DNA from: Phaeoceros laevis
Taxonomy: Eukaryota > Anthocerotophyta > Anthocerotopsida > Notothyladales
Length of the DNA: 53,612 nt
Assembly (NCBI GenBank): GCA_049999765.1
Contig: JBNGIQ010008882.1
Coordinates: 1 to 53,612 of the forward strand
Direction: 5' to 3'
Shown: positions 31,086 through 41,575 of the stretch, piece by piece
How positions within the stretch are numbered: the first letter of the stretch is position 1
Layout of the letters: each line of letters opens with the position of its first letter
Translations under genes and position numbers: made by a program
Notes under the pieces: model-generated
Database searches by the model: none
What the model was told of the DNA's origin: nothing
What the model saw: the letters and a program-made list of their open reading frames with translations, nothing else

Positions 31086-32829
31086 ATGGAGAATGCGATG
31101 AAGGATTACGTCTCTGGGCTTGCGGCAGGGGTAGCCACGGTGCTGATCGGCCACCCTTTTGATACCGTCAAGGTGCATTGCTAGGACATTCACCTATCCG
31201 GACTTTGGGGGGCAAGGAATTGGCAGCAGTCTTTGTCGGTGCCGTTTCGTTTGCTTGAAGAATTTCCGGTGCCGTGCTCACTTTCTCACTTCTGTTTAGG
31301 GTTGACCGACCTATCTCTGATTTGTATCGACCTGTAATGTCTGAGATGCAGGTGAAGCTACAGGCGCAGCACACGGATTCCCACAGTTTGAAGTACCGTA
31401 ATGCATTGGACTGCACAGTTCAAATCCTGAAGACAGAAGGAGTAAGTTGGCAAGTAGCTTGTAGCGAACTTGGTCTGTTGGAAAGCTCGGTTTGAAGTGC
31501 CAGCTTGGTGATCTTGTTGAGGAGATGGACTATGTGCTACCTTTTTGGCAGGCAAGAGGATTTTACAGGGGTGCAACGTCTTCCTTTGTTGGCGTTGCGG
31601 TAGAGAGTTCCCTACTGTTCGGCTTTTATTCACAAGCAAGAAGGGCGCTTCGAGTGAGCTTCTACTTTCTAACTCTTTGCAGTTATGAAAATTTGGAGTT
31701 CCTTCTGGGATGCCTCGTCATGGTATTTGCCTTTTCTGGACTGGGTAGGTTATCTGCAGGCCTGATTCGATGGTCTGTGGCATGATGGGCTTTGGAAGGG
31801 TGGAGATGTTGATTCGCCAACGCTACTCACTGTTGTTCCTGCTGCAGCAGTCGCTGGAGCTGCTGTCAGTACGATACTATGCCCCACCGAGCTAGTTAAG
31901 GTATGCTCATCTTGCTGTAGTTCCTGGGAAGGTTTCCTAGACGCTGCTCGAGAGTCTTGACTGTTGTGTTTGGTCTTATGTTGCCTCAGTGCCGACTCCA
32001 AGTTCAAACAAGGACGAGTGAATCAGCATTGCTCTTGTATTCTGGTCCTTGGGACTGCGTGAAAAAAACCGTTCGTAGAGATGGGGTAATCTCAGAAACA
32101 CCCTTTTCAAAAAGACGGTCAGTTTGGGATACAAGCATTGTGAGTCATGACTTCTTCACCTAATTCGTGTTGCTGGGTGCTACTGCTCATGTTCAGATAG
32201 CTGGAATGTTTCGAGGAGGCGTTTCAACATTGTTACGGGAGTCAGTAGGCAATAGTGTTTTTTTCTGCACATACGAGTTCTCTAGGAGCTATCTGCAGTC
32301 AGCAACTCGTGGACAACTACTTAAAAGCAAGCTCATACTAGGCGAGTCAGATTCCTCAGGAAGCCAGTTGTCGGATGTTTTACTGGAGGCTGCCATTGCA
32401 ACTACAAGTGGTGGACTTGCCGGCATAGCTGTAAGTCGCTTCCCATGGCCACCAAGTCTTTTGTTGTTCATGCAGCTTTCACTTGCTAATACGTACGGGG
32501 TCTTCCGAGCTGCAGTTTTGGGCTACTGTGCTACCTTTGGATGTAGCCAAGACACGGATCCAGACCTCGTTAGATCCCAACACAAGCAGGAGCCCTTTTC
32601 ACCATCTGTCTCAGGTATTTAGCATCATCTTCTTGAGGCATTCCGGCTGTCGTCTGTACCATGTCTCTGAAGGCGTTGTGGACGTTTCTCCTTTGTATAG
32701 GTCCACAGAACCCTTGGCGTTCGGGGCCTCTATGCAGGACTTGGGCCTACTTTGGTGAGGGCTTTCCCTGCAAATGCTGCCGCAGTTGTCACTTGGGAGC
32801 TCACCGCCAGATTATTAAATGCGAGGTAG
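31086..32829 (+). CDS. BAC1: Mitochondrial basic amino acid carrier (BAC1-like, SLC25 family)
   Basis: Eight exons fit: 31086-31172, 31352-31441, 31552-31653, 31799-31900, 31990-32085, 32197-32430, 32516-32614, 32701-32829, giving 312 residues. The three repeat signatures of mitochondrial carriers are present: GHPFDTVKVKLQ, CPTELVKCRLQVQ and LPLDVAKTRIQ. Each is followed by a glycine/aromatic motif (GFYRGATSSFVG, GMFRGGVSTLLRE, GLYAGLGPTLVRAFPANAA). The pattern GATSSF/VESSLLFG and LLRESVGNSVFF matches plant BAC1, which exchanges arginine, ornithine and other basic amino acids across the inner membrane. The fourth exon's acceptor (aag at 31798) is weak and was chosen because the longer forms hit a stop. 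Its role fits with the mitochondrial arginase encoded 22 kb to the left. Confidence 0.93.
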
Positions 32830-32911
32830 CAGGAAGGGAAGCTATGTTTGGGGGCAAGAACCACACTGTACGAAATGAAGGCTGCAAATTACGAAGCTCC
32901 AACTCTTCCCC

Positions 32912-34002
32912 CAGGCCCCAAGCGCTTCAACGAATAGTGTGAAAAACGCAGTGGGTCCCGCCACCTGGCTTGATGGTAAAGGCATGCACGTCGATGCCCC
33001 ATATGCATCAGGGATGGTAGTGCATCCATGGATGCATGGATGGTAAGAGGCGCGTTTTTTCTTCACGGCATTACACACCGCGCCGCGGGAAGTGTTTTGG
33101 TAGTCTTTTTGGCAGACTTGTTAACGAGTTTAGTTATACACTAGTCTGGCTACATGTATGCCCGTATTTTCTCATTCATGAGTTTACAGAAATCTTTTCT
33201 TTATCAAGCTCATGACTTTTCATGAAGGAGACTAGGTGAGAGTTTCATGAAGGAGACTTGGTGAGACTTGGCGGAAAGGGCATATGGATGCCCTTCCGCC
33301 ATGGTCCATGGTGGATGTAGTGCATACTCCATGGATGGTCTTCGCTCTCCGGCGTCCCACTCCCTGCGACCAAGTCTTAACAAGTTTATACACTTGGGGT
33401 AGGTAATTTGTTTTTCTTTCTCATCCTTCCAATTGGATGGTCTAGGCCCTACTATAGGGCTTAGTATAGGGCATATAGGCATACCGGCACCACTAACTTA
33501 TAAATGAGTTTGTAGCGCTCCCCATGACCACCAGGTCACCACCCTTGGGCTTGGCCTTCAAAAAATACTGGCCTGGAATTTTCAAAAAATAGTTTCTAGT
33601 AACTCATTAATGAGTTGCTGCGAACTCTTTAATGAGCTGCTGTGAAGTGTGAACTCTTGAATGAGTTTCAACTCTCACCAAGTCTCCTTCATGAAAAGTC
33701 ATGAGCTTGATAAAGAAAAGATATCTGTAGACTCATGAATGAGAAAATACGGGCATACATGTAGCCAGACTAGTGTATAACTAAACTCGTTAACAAGTCT
33801 ACCAAAAAGACTACCAAAACACTTCTCGCGGCGCGGTGTGTAATGCCGTGAAGAAAAAATGCGCCTCTTACCATCCATGCATCCATGGATGCACTACCAT
33901 CCCTGATGCATATGGGGCATCGACGTGCATGCCTCTACCATCAAGCCAGGTGGCGGGACCCACTGCGTTTTTCACACTATTCGTTGAAGCGCTTGGGGCC
34001 TG
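32912..34002. mobile_element. Foldback/MITE-like element with 333-bp terminal inverted repeats
   Basis: 32912-33244 and 33670-34002 are inverted copies of each other, both 333 bp, with few mismatches. Both start caggccccaagcgcttcaac (right copy as reverse complement). The 425-bp centre has no transposase ORF and contains direct tags of cattaatgagtt type. Short ORFs in the arms mirror each other and are by-products of the inverted repeat. A clean target-site duplication is not visible; both flanks are C-rich (ctcttcccc, cccctcccc). Long TIRs without coding capacity suggest a non-autonomous Mutator-like or foldback element. It starts about 80 bp after the carrier stop codon. Confidence 0.88.
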
Positions 34003-34203
34003 CCCCTCCCCACCCCCGGAACCAATCACCAATCAACTATTTATTGAGGTTAAAATGGAAACGTTAAATCCGAGGATGAGTATCACGCCTTCGCGATCTT
34101 CAAAAACTCTCAAGGAGTCGAGCTGTGACGTCTAGGGCTTGCCAACTGATGGGTAAACTGACTGAGATCACTGCTGTGCTGTGGGACGCACGTAGAGAGA
34201 GCT

Positions 34204-34377
34204 ATGGCTAAAGCCAAGGGTGGATCGCTGCTGGTCAGGCTTGTGAGCGCAGCAGGGACTGGCTTCTTCTACGTTAAATCCAAGAATCCGCGCAAGTTCC
34301 CCACCAAGCTCGAGTTTCGGAAGTACGATCCGTTTGTGAAGCGCCATGTCCTCTTCACGGAGGCGAAAATGAAGTGA
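34204..34377 (+). CDS. RPL33: Ribosomal protein bL33 (mitochondrial-type)
   Basis: A 57-residue intronless ORF starting [20 protein letters not shown] and ending [11 protein letters not shown]. The block [23 protein letters not shown] matches bacterial-type L33 and the nuclear genes for it in plants (compare the known phrase [12 protein letters not shown]). It is a small large-subunit protein near the exit-tRNA site. There is no separate presequence, as in other plant nuclear L33 genes, where the short N-terminus is enough for import. It lies about 200 bp right of the inverted-repeat element and 180 bp before DEX1. Confidence 0.93.
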   Translation: MAKAKGGSLLVRLVSAAGTGFFYVKSKNPRKFPTKLEFRKYDPFVKRHVLFTEAKMK

Positions 34378-34559
34378 CTTGCCGCCTTTAACCTTCAAGG
34401 CGACCTAAACTCACTGCCAACGCTCAAGGATCACAATCTCATAGCAAAGTTGCAGCTTCTCGTTTTTTAGTGGGGCCATCAGGCAGGGAGGAAAATTGGT
34501 TTCTGCGGTGGAGGTTTCCGCAATTTTGTGAAATTGAGCTGAACTGGAGTAGGTATGCA

Positions 34560-37500
34560 ATGCGGCCCTGTGGCGCTATCCCGGTATGCTTCGGGATTAT
34601 ACTGTTGCTCTGCTGCTGGGCTGGCCCGTCGAGAGGTCAATTATCGAAACCGGTGGCGCACGATAGCAACATGAAGGATGTAGTTGAATCCAACAAGTAT
34701 CTGACTAGGGAGGCCTCGGATGACATGCTTCCCATAGGCAAATTGTGAGTTTCTGCTTCTTCAGGAGCCAGTCAGATGCTTTTGATGCCAAAATGGAGCC
34801 AAATGCATCAGATCATTCAAGCTGGAGACACTTTTTGAACATGGAAATTGCTTTGGCAGGGATGAAGAAGCCTTACATAACACCCAGTGCCCCCAGCACG
34901 TGGAGTTGAGATGGCAAACAGAGGTCAGCTCCAGCGTGTATGCCAGTCCCGTGATTGCGGATATCAATTCGTACGTGCTCTGTCTCTACTTTTTGATCTA
35001 TCAGCCCTTCACCACAGGCAGCTATTGCTAGTTACGGTAGGGTAACCCATTCTCTCTCTGGCCAATGCAGTGATGGTAGGCTTGAGGTGGTCGTGCCCAC
35101 ATTTGTTCACTATCTGGAGGCGCTTGAGGGAGCTGACGGAGAAAAAATTCAAGGTGAGTAGCTCTGTTGCGCTCAGTGCTCAGCTTAGCTGGAAAGGAAG
35201 GAGGAGAATCCTTTCGTTTGGTGATTCTGTCGCTGTGAACTTTACACTTAACAGCATTTTGCGGGTTTCAGAGTTCTTGTTACAGTCCTAAACTACCGCT
35301 TGACTACCATAGGGTTCCCAGCATATCATCAGTCTACTGTGCACGCCAGTCCTCTTCTATATGATATTGACAAGGATGGCATTAAGGAGATCTTGCTTGC
35401 CACTTTTAATGGAGAAGTTCTCTTTTTCAGGTTGGCAACCATCCTTACCCAACACATCTGCCTTTACTGGATAAGTTCATAGACGCTCACTTGTGGTCCG
35501 ATGGTGGCAGAAATACTGGGTATTTGTTACCAGATAAATTGACTGTGCCGAGGCTCCGTGTAAAAAAGGATTGGTTTGTTGGTTTGGATCCTGACTGGGT
35601 GGATCGCTCTCGTCCAGACGTTGCTGATGATGGTCTCCGGACTGGTAACAACACCCTGCTGACAACTCAGATGTTCAAACTGTGTAGTTATTTGGAGCTA
35701 AATGCCCATGTGTATTTTTTGTAACATCGAGCATGGTGTCAGCATGTTCATATCTGCTGAAGGCTCATATTCTCAATACCTTGTCTCTGCAGATGCCAAA
35801 AACTCAAGCAGTTCAACTACTGAAGCAGTTCCTGTTGATTCCTTGCCTACTGCGACTGATCCCCTTGTCGTCCCTTCCAAGACTGACGGAACAGGAGATC
35901 ATCAGAAGCAGCAGGCTGATAGTGATGCTTATTTGCAAAAAACCCAGAAAGAGCTCAACCCTGAAACCCAAGCTAATGCTACTATCCAGGATATCTCTGC
36001 AGTCAAGGTTGATGAAGCCGTTCATCAGGACAGCCTGACGAATTCTGTGCTTGAAATGGCTAGCAGAGCTGCAGAACGTGCCCAAAACACTCAACAAAAC
36101 ACCAAGCGTCGCCTACTGGAAGACTCTGGAAATGCTGAGAAAGAATCTACTGTAGAGAAAGAAGCTACAGTAGAGAATGACCAACAGGGACTGACTGAAG
36201 ATGCGGAAGAGTCATTTAGGGACCTTTTCCGGGAAGAGGATGACGAGGCTGTGACAGATGAGTATAACTATGATTACGATGACTATGTGGATGAGAATAT
36301 GTGGGGGGATGAGGAATGGACTGAGGATAAGCATGAGAAGGAGGAAGACTATGTCAACATTGATGCACATATTCTCGCCACACCAGTATGTTCTCATTTT
36401 TTGCTGAGATGCATTTGTGCTTCAGAGGCTAGTCTTGAGCTAAAGAAAGATGAGCTCGTGCTGACTAGTCAACCGTAAGCAATGTTCTCCCTGCTGAGTC
36501 ATGGCTTTTGCAGGTAATAGCTGATATTGACAATGACGGAATAAATGAGATGATTGTTGCTGCCTCATTCTTCTATGACCATGAGTAAGCTTACTCTTGA
36601 CCCCGTGACTGCTTTTCTTCCAAGAACTTGCAGTTTGACTTGTTCGTTGCATTCGTTTCAGCTTAATCTCTGCTAATTTTCGGGTGTGCCATCAGGTATT
36701 ATGAAGCCCCAGAGCACAAAAAGGAGCTTGGTGATATAGATATTGGGAAGTATGTGGCTTGCTCCATTGTGGTTTTCAATCTTGACACCAAACAAGTGAA
36801 GTGGGACGTCCATCTTGATTTAAGCACAGACTCTGTGAGCTATCGTGCTTTTACATATTCATCACCGACGGTTGTGGATCTCAATGGGGATGGATTCCTT
36901 GAAATTGTTGTTGGCACGTCTATTGGATTTGTGTATGTCCTTCGTCATGATGGTAAGGCAATTTCAGATGTTTAATACTTGATGGCCATTACTTCGGAAG
37001 CTCATCAAACGCTCCCGCAATTTTCTTAGTTTGCAGGTTTTTGAATTTCTGTAAACGCTTCTCCATAGTAGACCAATTCATTGACATTCCACAAAGCCAC
37101 TTTTGATTCACTACAAGGATTGCAGTGGTCCTTAACATTTGCTTGAAAATACAGGTGGTAATATGCAACCGTTCCCTAAACAAATGGGTGAGATCCAAGC
37201 ACAAGTCATCGCAGCTGATATAAATGATGATGGTCTGGTAGAGATTGTGGCTGCTGATACTCGAGGAAACGTTGCTGTATGGAACAGCAACGGAAAAGAG
37301 GTTTGGGAGCGACATCTGAAGAGCCTCATTGCACAGGTTGGCTTCAATCACCCTTTTTGCTAGTGGTCCATGTGTTTTTACCCAATCATGACCTGCAAAA
37401 AGGTGATGGTATCTTGATTGAAATGAACTGAGCAATGCTTAATAACTATGGCATCCCTTGCTTTGTTCAGGGACCTACTGTTGGTGATGTTGATGGTGAT

Positions 37501-38734
37501 GGACACACTGATGTTGTCATCCCGACTTCTTCTGGGAATGTTTATGTGCTGAGGGGCACTGATGGCTCCGATGTTGGATCTTATCCATTCCGTACTCATG
37601 GACGTGTGATGGCACCTCCGTTACTGGTTGATTTGAACAAACGGGGAAGTGAGAGAAAGGGACTTACAATCGCTGTAACTTCTTTTGACGGCTACTTCTA
37701 CCTCATAGATGGTTCAACAGGATGCGCAGATGCTATTGATATTGGAGAGACTTCGTAAGAATATTTGATTTGGGTCTAGAAACGTCTCTTCTCCTAGAGA
37801 TCGATTTCCATTTGAGGTTGACTACTTCACCTGCTGGAAGTGCTTGTTGTTTGCAGGTACAGCATGGTTGTTGCGGACAATGTAGATGGAGGAGATGATC
37901 TGGACCTTATAGTAACGACAATGAATGGAAATGTCTTGTGCTTCCAAACGCCCTCTCCATATCATCCTCTGAAGGTGTGGTCGTCACGGCTTAAACTTGA
38001 TTTTTGTGAAGCTCACTTTGGTGTTCTACACACTTGTGTTATCATAAAAGTTTGGAAGTGGAGGTACCTGTGACTGCTGCTGTTTGATTAGGAGTTTTTG
38101 GGTTTACTTCCAGGCATGGCCTTCGCAAACACAAGGGAGGAATGTGATGGCAAGTCGCTTCAATCAGCAAGGCATTTTCGTTTCAGAGTCATCACGGAGG
38201 TTTCGGGATGAGGCAGGGGACAGCTTCTGGATCCAATTCGAAATTGTTGATCATCGCCACCCTGGCAATCAGGGACCTTACAAGGTTAAGGTGAGTTAAC
38301 CAGATTATTTCTTTTACAATGCGAGTGCAGCCGGATTCCGCATTTTCAACCTCTCCATCCATTTTGGGAGTTTCAATGGCATTGTATGTACATATCCTGG
38401 CACTTGGCAGGTCACATTGCTAGTACCGGGCAACTATCAAGGAGAGCGAAGGATCGTTCGGGAGGAAGTGTATGCGCAGCCTGGCCAGCAGAAGATGAAG
38501 CTGCCCTGTCTGCCCATCAGAACCGGAGCAGCAGTTGTGGTGGAAATGACTGACAAACATGGATTCTACTACTCTGACGAGTTTTCACTCACATTTCACA
38601 TGCGCTACTATCGGCTACTGAAGTGGTTGGTAGTTCTCCCTATGATGGCGATGGCCGCAGTGATTATCCTCATTAGACCACAAGACGCCATTGAAGCTCT
38701 TCCATCTTTTTCCAGTGACAAGCACTCGCTTTGA
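34560..38734 (+). CDS. DEX1: DEFECTIVE IN EXINE FORMATION 1 (DEX1) homologue
   Basis: Thirteen exons fit: 34560-34744, 34860-34970, 35071-35153, 35313-35430, 35511-35644, 35793-36385, 36514-36584, 36696-36952, 37155-37336, 37471-37754, 37857-37974, 38114-38290, 38411-38734. They encode 878 residues (Arabidopsis DEX1 is about 896). DEX1 is needed for primexine and pollen-wall patterning, through callose and primexine organisation. A signal peptide ([20 protein letters not shown]) leads to a luminal domain. FG-GAP-like, Ca-binding loops follow: [81 protein letters not shown] long acidic, variable middle (exon 6, with [19 protein letters not shown]) and a C-terminal helix ([19 protein letters not shown]) complete it. 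Membrane or endomembrane location. No lesion was seen; all splice sites are GT/AG. Confidence 0.96.
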
Positions 38735-39923
38735 TCTTGGTTGGAATATATTTGTTCTGTCAAATGCTCTTTTCAAGTTTACTCGCGAAGAAAGGAATGT
38801 GTTACATTGCCGACATCTTCAACGTTTACTGGTGACGTAATTTACGTATCAGACTGTGTTCTTCACTAGCGGCAGAGTAAAATGACGACCTCGCGGCACT
38901 TGATGTTAAACCACATCCCGCACATCTGCTTTCCGCATTGCCAACGCAGGGGAGCTTCGAAGCTGCCTGGCTTTGTCTCTTGCGCCGGCGATCACATGTT
39001 CTGTGCCGGACATAGGGCTGGCGCCTGGGCCGGCGCTGGAGAAATCTGGACAATGCGTTGAGGGCATATACGTGCGGATTTCAAGTTGCCGTAATCGCTC
39101 CTGCTGGTGTGCCTCGACTACTGCGCAGCAGCTGTCGTAAAGCTGCCGGTGCCAGAGCTTCTGCTGGATTCTAACCAGCATTCTGATCCTGTTTTGATCC
39201 CGGCTGGCGCTACAATTGACAATTTTCTAGAACGGTTGGTGGCTGCACAAGAGGAGGAGCTGTGTGACCGGGGTGTTTTGAGGTCCGGGGGAGCAGAGGT
39301 GAATTGTTGTCCCGCCTTGTGAGCGCTTGCGAACTCGAATTCGTCAGGAATATGGTGCTTCACAGATGGGTGGTATGGGAATGCTCTAATCTTATGAACT
39401 CTGGTCGTGGGAGGTGAGACCATTTTTTCTGCTTCCGAACATTTAGGGTATATACAGAGGTCCTGCTCAGGGGAAATACAGCTTCTGCGGCGGATCCAGC
39501 GATCCTAAGAAGCAACCAGGTGTGCGGATCTAATGCCTTGAAAAATTCGGACGGTTCCAGAGGTCGAATACTGGTCTGAGACGAATTGCAAGTTCTCACT
39601 CAGTGACAAATCGATGGGCATGACATGAACATGGTTTGCGAAGACACTGTGCATTTGTCTTCTCTGGAACCTGACTCTCTCAAGACCTCTACGAAGCAGC
39701 ACCTGCAGCACACTATCATTTCTTTTTGCCCAGCTCAGAGGCGTATCACTGTACCTGGTTTCTGCCCAGACTCGAAGTCTGTAAAGCTTCAGAAGCCCTG
39801 GTTGACTTGTACAGTGGACAGCTCGTGTCGTGGTTTCCTGACCCTTTGTCATACGGCGTGCATGGTACCTTGCGCTGACTAGTCTGCTAGAAGCCATTGA
39901 CTGCCAAGGCAGTCAGAATATCA
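38735..39923. other. Intergenic, weak ORFs
   Basis: A plus-strand frame at 39107-39322 has a protein-like phrase (TIDNFLERLVAAQEEELCDRGV) and ends near a possible GT donor at 39300. A minus frame at 39897-39505 (130 residues) starts 27 bp from the next gene. Neither has a recognised domain or a partner exon. A hairpin-like aggcaGTC/gcaGTC region was not convincing. Confidence 0.35.
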
Positions 39924-41325
39924 ATGAGTTCTGGCAGGCATGACTATGTTCAGAGAGTGGTCTCTGGTGATCTGGAACTGCAGGAAAGACTCCAACATCG
40001 GCAAGAAATTGGTCGATACTTGAGATTGGACCCTGAAGACTTAGAAATTGACGAGTTTGACATTGTACAACCTGCGCAAGGAAAAAAACGACGAAGGGTT
40101 TGGTACTGGACAAAGATATTGCTCCTGGCTGCGGTGGCCTTGGTCATTATTGGCGTTGTACTTATATTTGTGGGTCCCCTTTTACTTGAAGATGTAAGCA
40201 CCAGATGCTGACTTCTTTCATGTTGAGTTGTTGGCTGGTACTTGTAATCTGTTTTTAACACAATTGTGTATGCCACTCAGGTTGTCATACCCATACTGGA
40301 GTGGGAAGCGGAAACATTTAGCAGGCCCGTCCTGGCATTTGTGCTTATAGCTTCTCTAGCATTATTTCCTGTACTATTGATTCCGTCTGGACCATCCATG
40401 TGGTTGGCAGGAATTGAGTTCGGTTATGGATTAGGCCTACTTATAATCATGGCAGGAACCTTGTTTGGGCAGTCGTTGCCTTTCTTCATTGGACACAAGC
40501 TACTCCATAATCGGATACGGGTAAGGCTTGAGTTGATCTTTTTGGCAATGGTTGCTCAGGTCCTGTTTAGCTCATCTATGAACTCTGTTGTAAGCCTGTT
40601 ATTTTTATTGCAGAATTGGTTGAAAAGGTGGCCCAAACAAGTTGCGGTGTTGAAAGTTGCTGAGCAGGGAAGCTGGTTCCATCAGTATCGGGCTGTAACG
40701 CTTTTGCGAGTGTCCCCGTTCCCATATCCTGCTTTTAATTATGCAGTTACTATCACCGATATTGGCTATGGTCCGTACATCATGGGTTCCATGACTGGAA
40801 TGGTACCAGAGGCACTCATTGCAATCTACAGGTGAATTGTTTGGTTTGCGGGTTAATCCTGTGGGTTAATTTTCTTCACACATTTGGGCAATGCTAACTG
40901 CAGCTTAACTGTAATGCAGTGGCAGGTTGCTCAGGGTGCTGGCTGATGTGAACCACCACAAGCGGACGCTCACTCCAGTAGAGATAGTCTACAATGTGTT
41001 CGGTTTTACCATGGCTGCTATTATTGGAGTTACTGTCACATATTATGGTAGAAAGGCCATGCAGGAATTTGAGATGAGAGAGGCCGCAGAGAAACTTGAC
41101 CTGGAAGATCAGTCGAGTCAAGGCAACGGCCATGTACCGGAGGATGCTGAAGTTCGGCAGGAATTGAAGCGATCATTGGCATTCAAAATGGAAATGCCAG
41201 TGCAAGGGATTGACAGGGCCGTTTCTTTGAAGGGGACAGTTAACTCGGTCGACCCCACTGGACAGCTCAGGGGGGCTTCCGGTGAATTAGTGGGTGAAAT
41301 TGCTACAGCAACCGCTGCCGCATAA
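39924..41325 (+). CDS. VTT-domain (SNARE-associated/TVP38/DedA-type) membrane protein
   Basis: Four exons fit: 39924-40193, 40281-40520, 40614-40831, 40920-41325, encoding 377 residues. The cytosolic N-terminus (charged, with a KKRRR stop-transfer patch) precedes a transmembrane helix (ILLLAAVALVIIGVVLIFVG). The VTT core follows: PVLAFVLIASLALFPVLLIP, the signature GIEFGYGLGLLIIMAGTLFGQSLPFFIGHKL, RVSPFPYPAFNYAVTITDIG (matching the R-SPFPF-x-NY motif), and GSMTGMVPEAL. A further helix is near EIVYNVFGFTMAAIIGVTVT. The long C-terminal tail is hydrophilic. Family members are scramblase-like lipid or ion handling proteins of Golgi/ER or plastid membranes; the substrate here is unknown. Introns are 86-93 bp. 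Confidence 0.93.
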
Positions 41326-41575
41326 CAACGTTGCTCCTATGTTCAGGCAGTTACAGAGAAAGGTAATAAAGTTGGAGTCCATTTCACTTTTGCAGGGACA
41401 AACACTCAACTTCCACCCTTCTAGGCATTTTTCCTGAGCACGGGCCACGCCTCCAAAAGTACCCTGTCAATCACTGTAAATAAACTTCTTGCAAGCTCTC
41501 AATGGTATGGCTTTTGTCATCCCTGGGCCAGGATTCGAATTATATCACTAGAACAATAAATGTAAACCTTATAGT

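Noticed and set aside
33836-34135. ORF starting MCNAVKKK in the right arm, mirrored at 32842-33078
   Set aside because: Both come from the same inverted repeat and have no recognised family; the mirrored occurrence explains them.
39505-39897. 130-residue minus ORF divergent from the VTT gene
   Set aside because: No domain, no splice partners and no protein-like conservation seen; kept only as a note in the intergenic entry.
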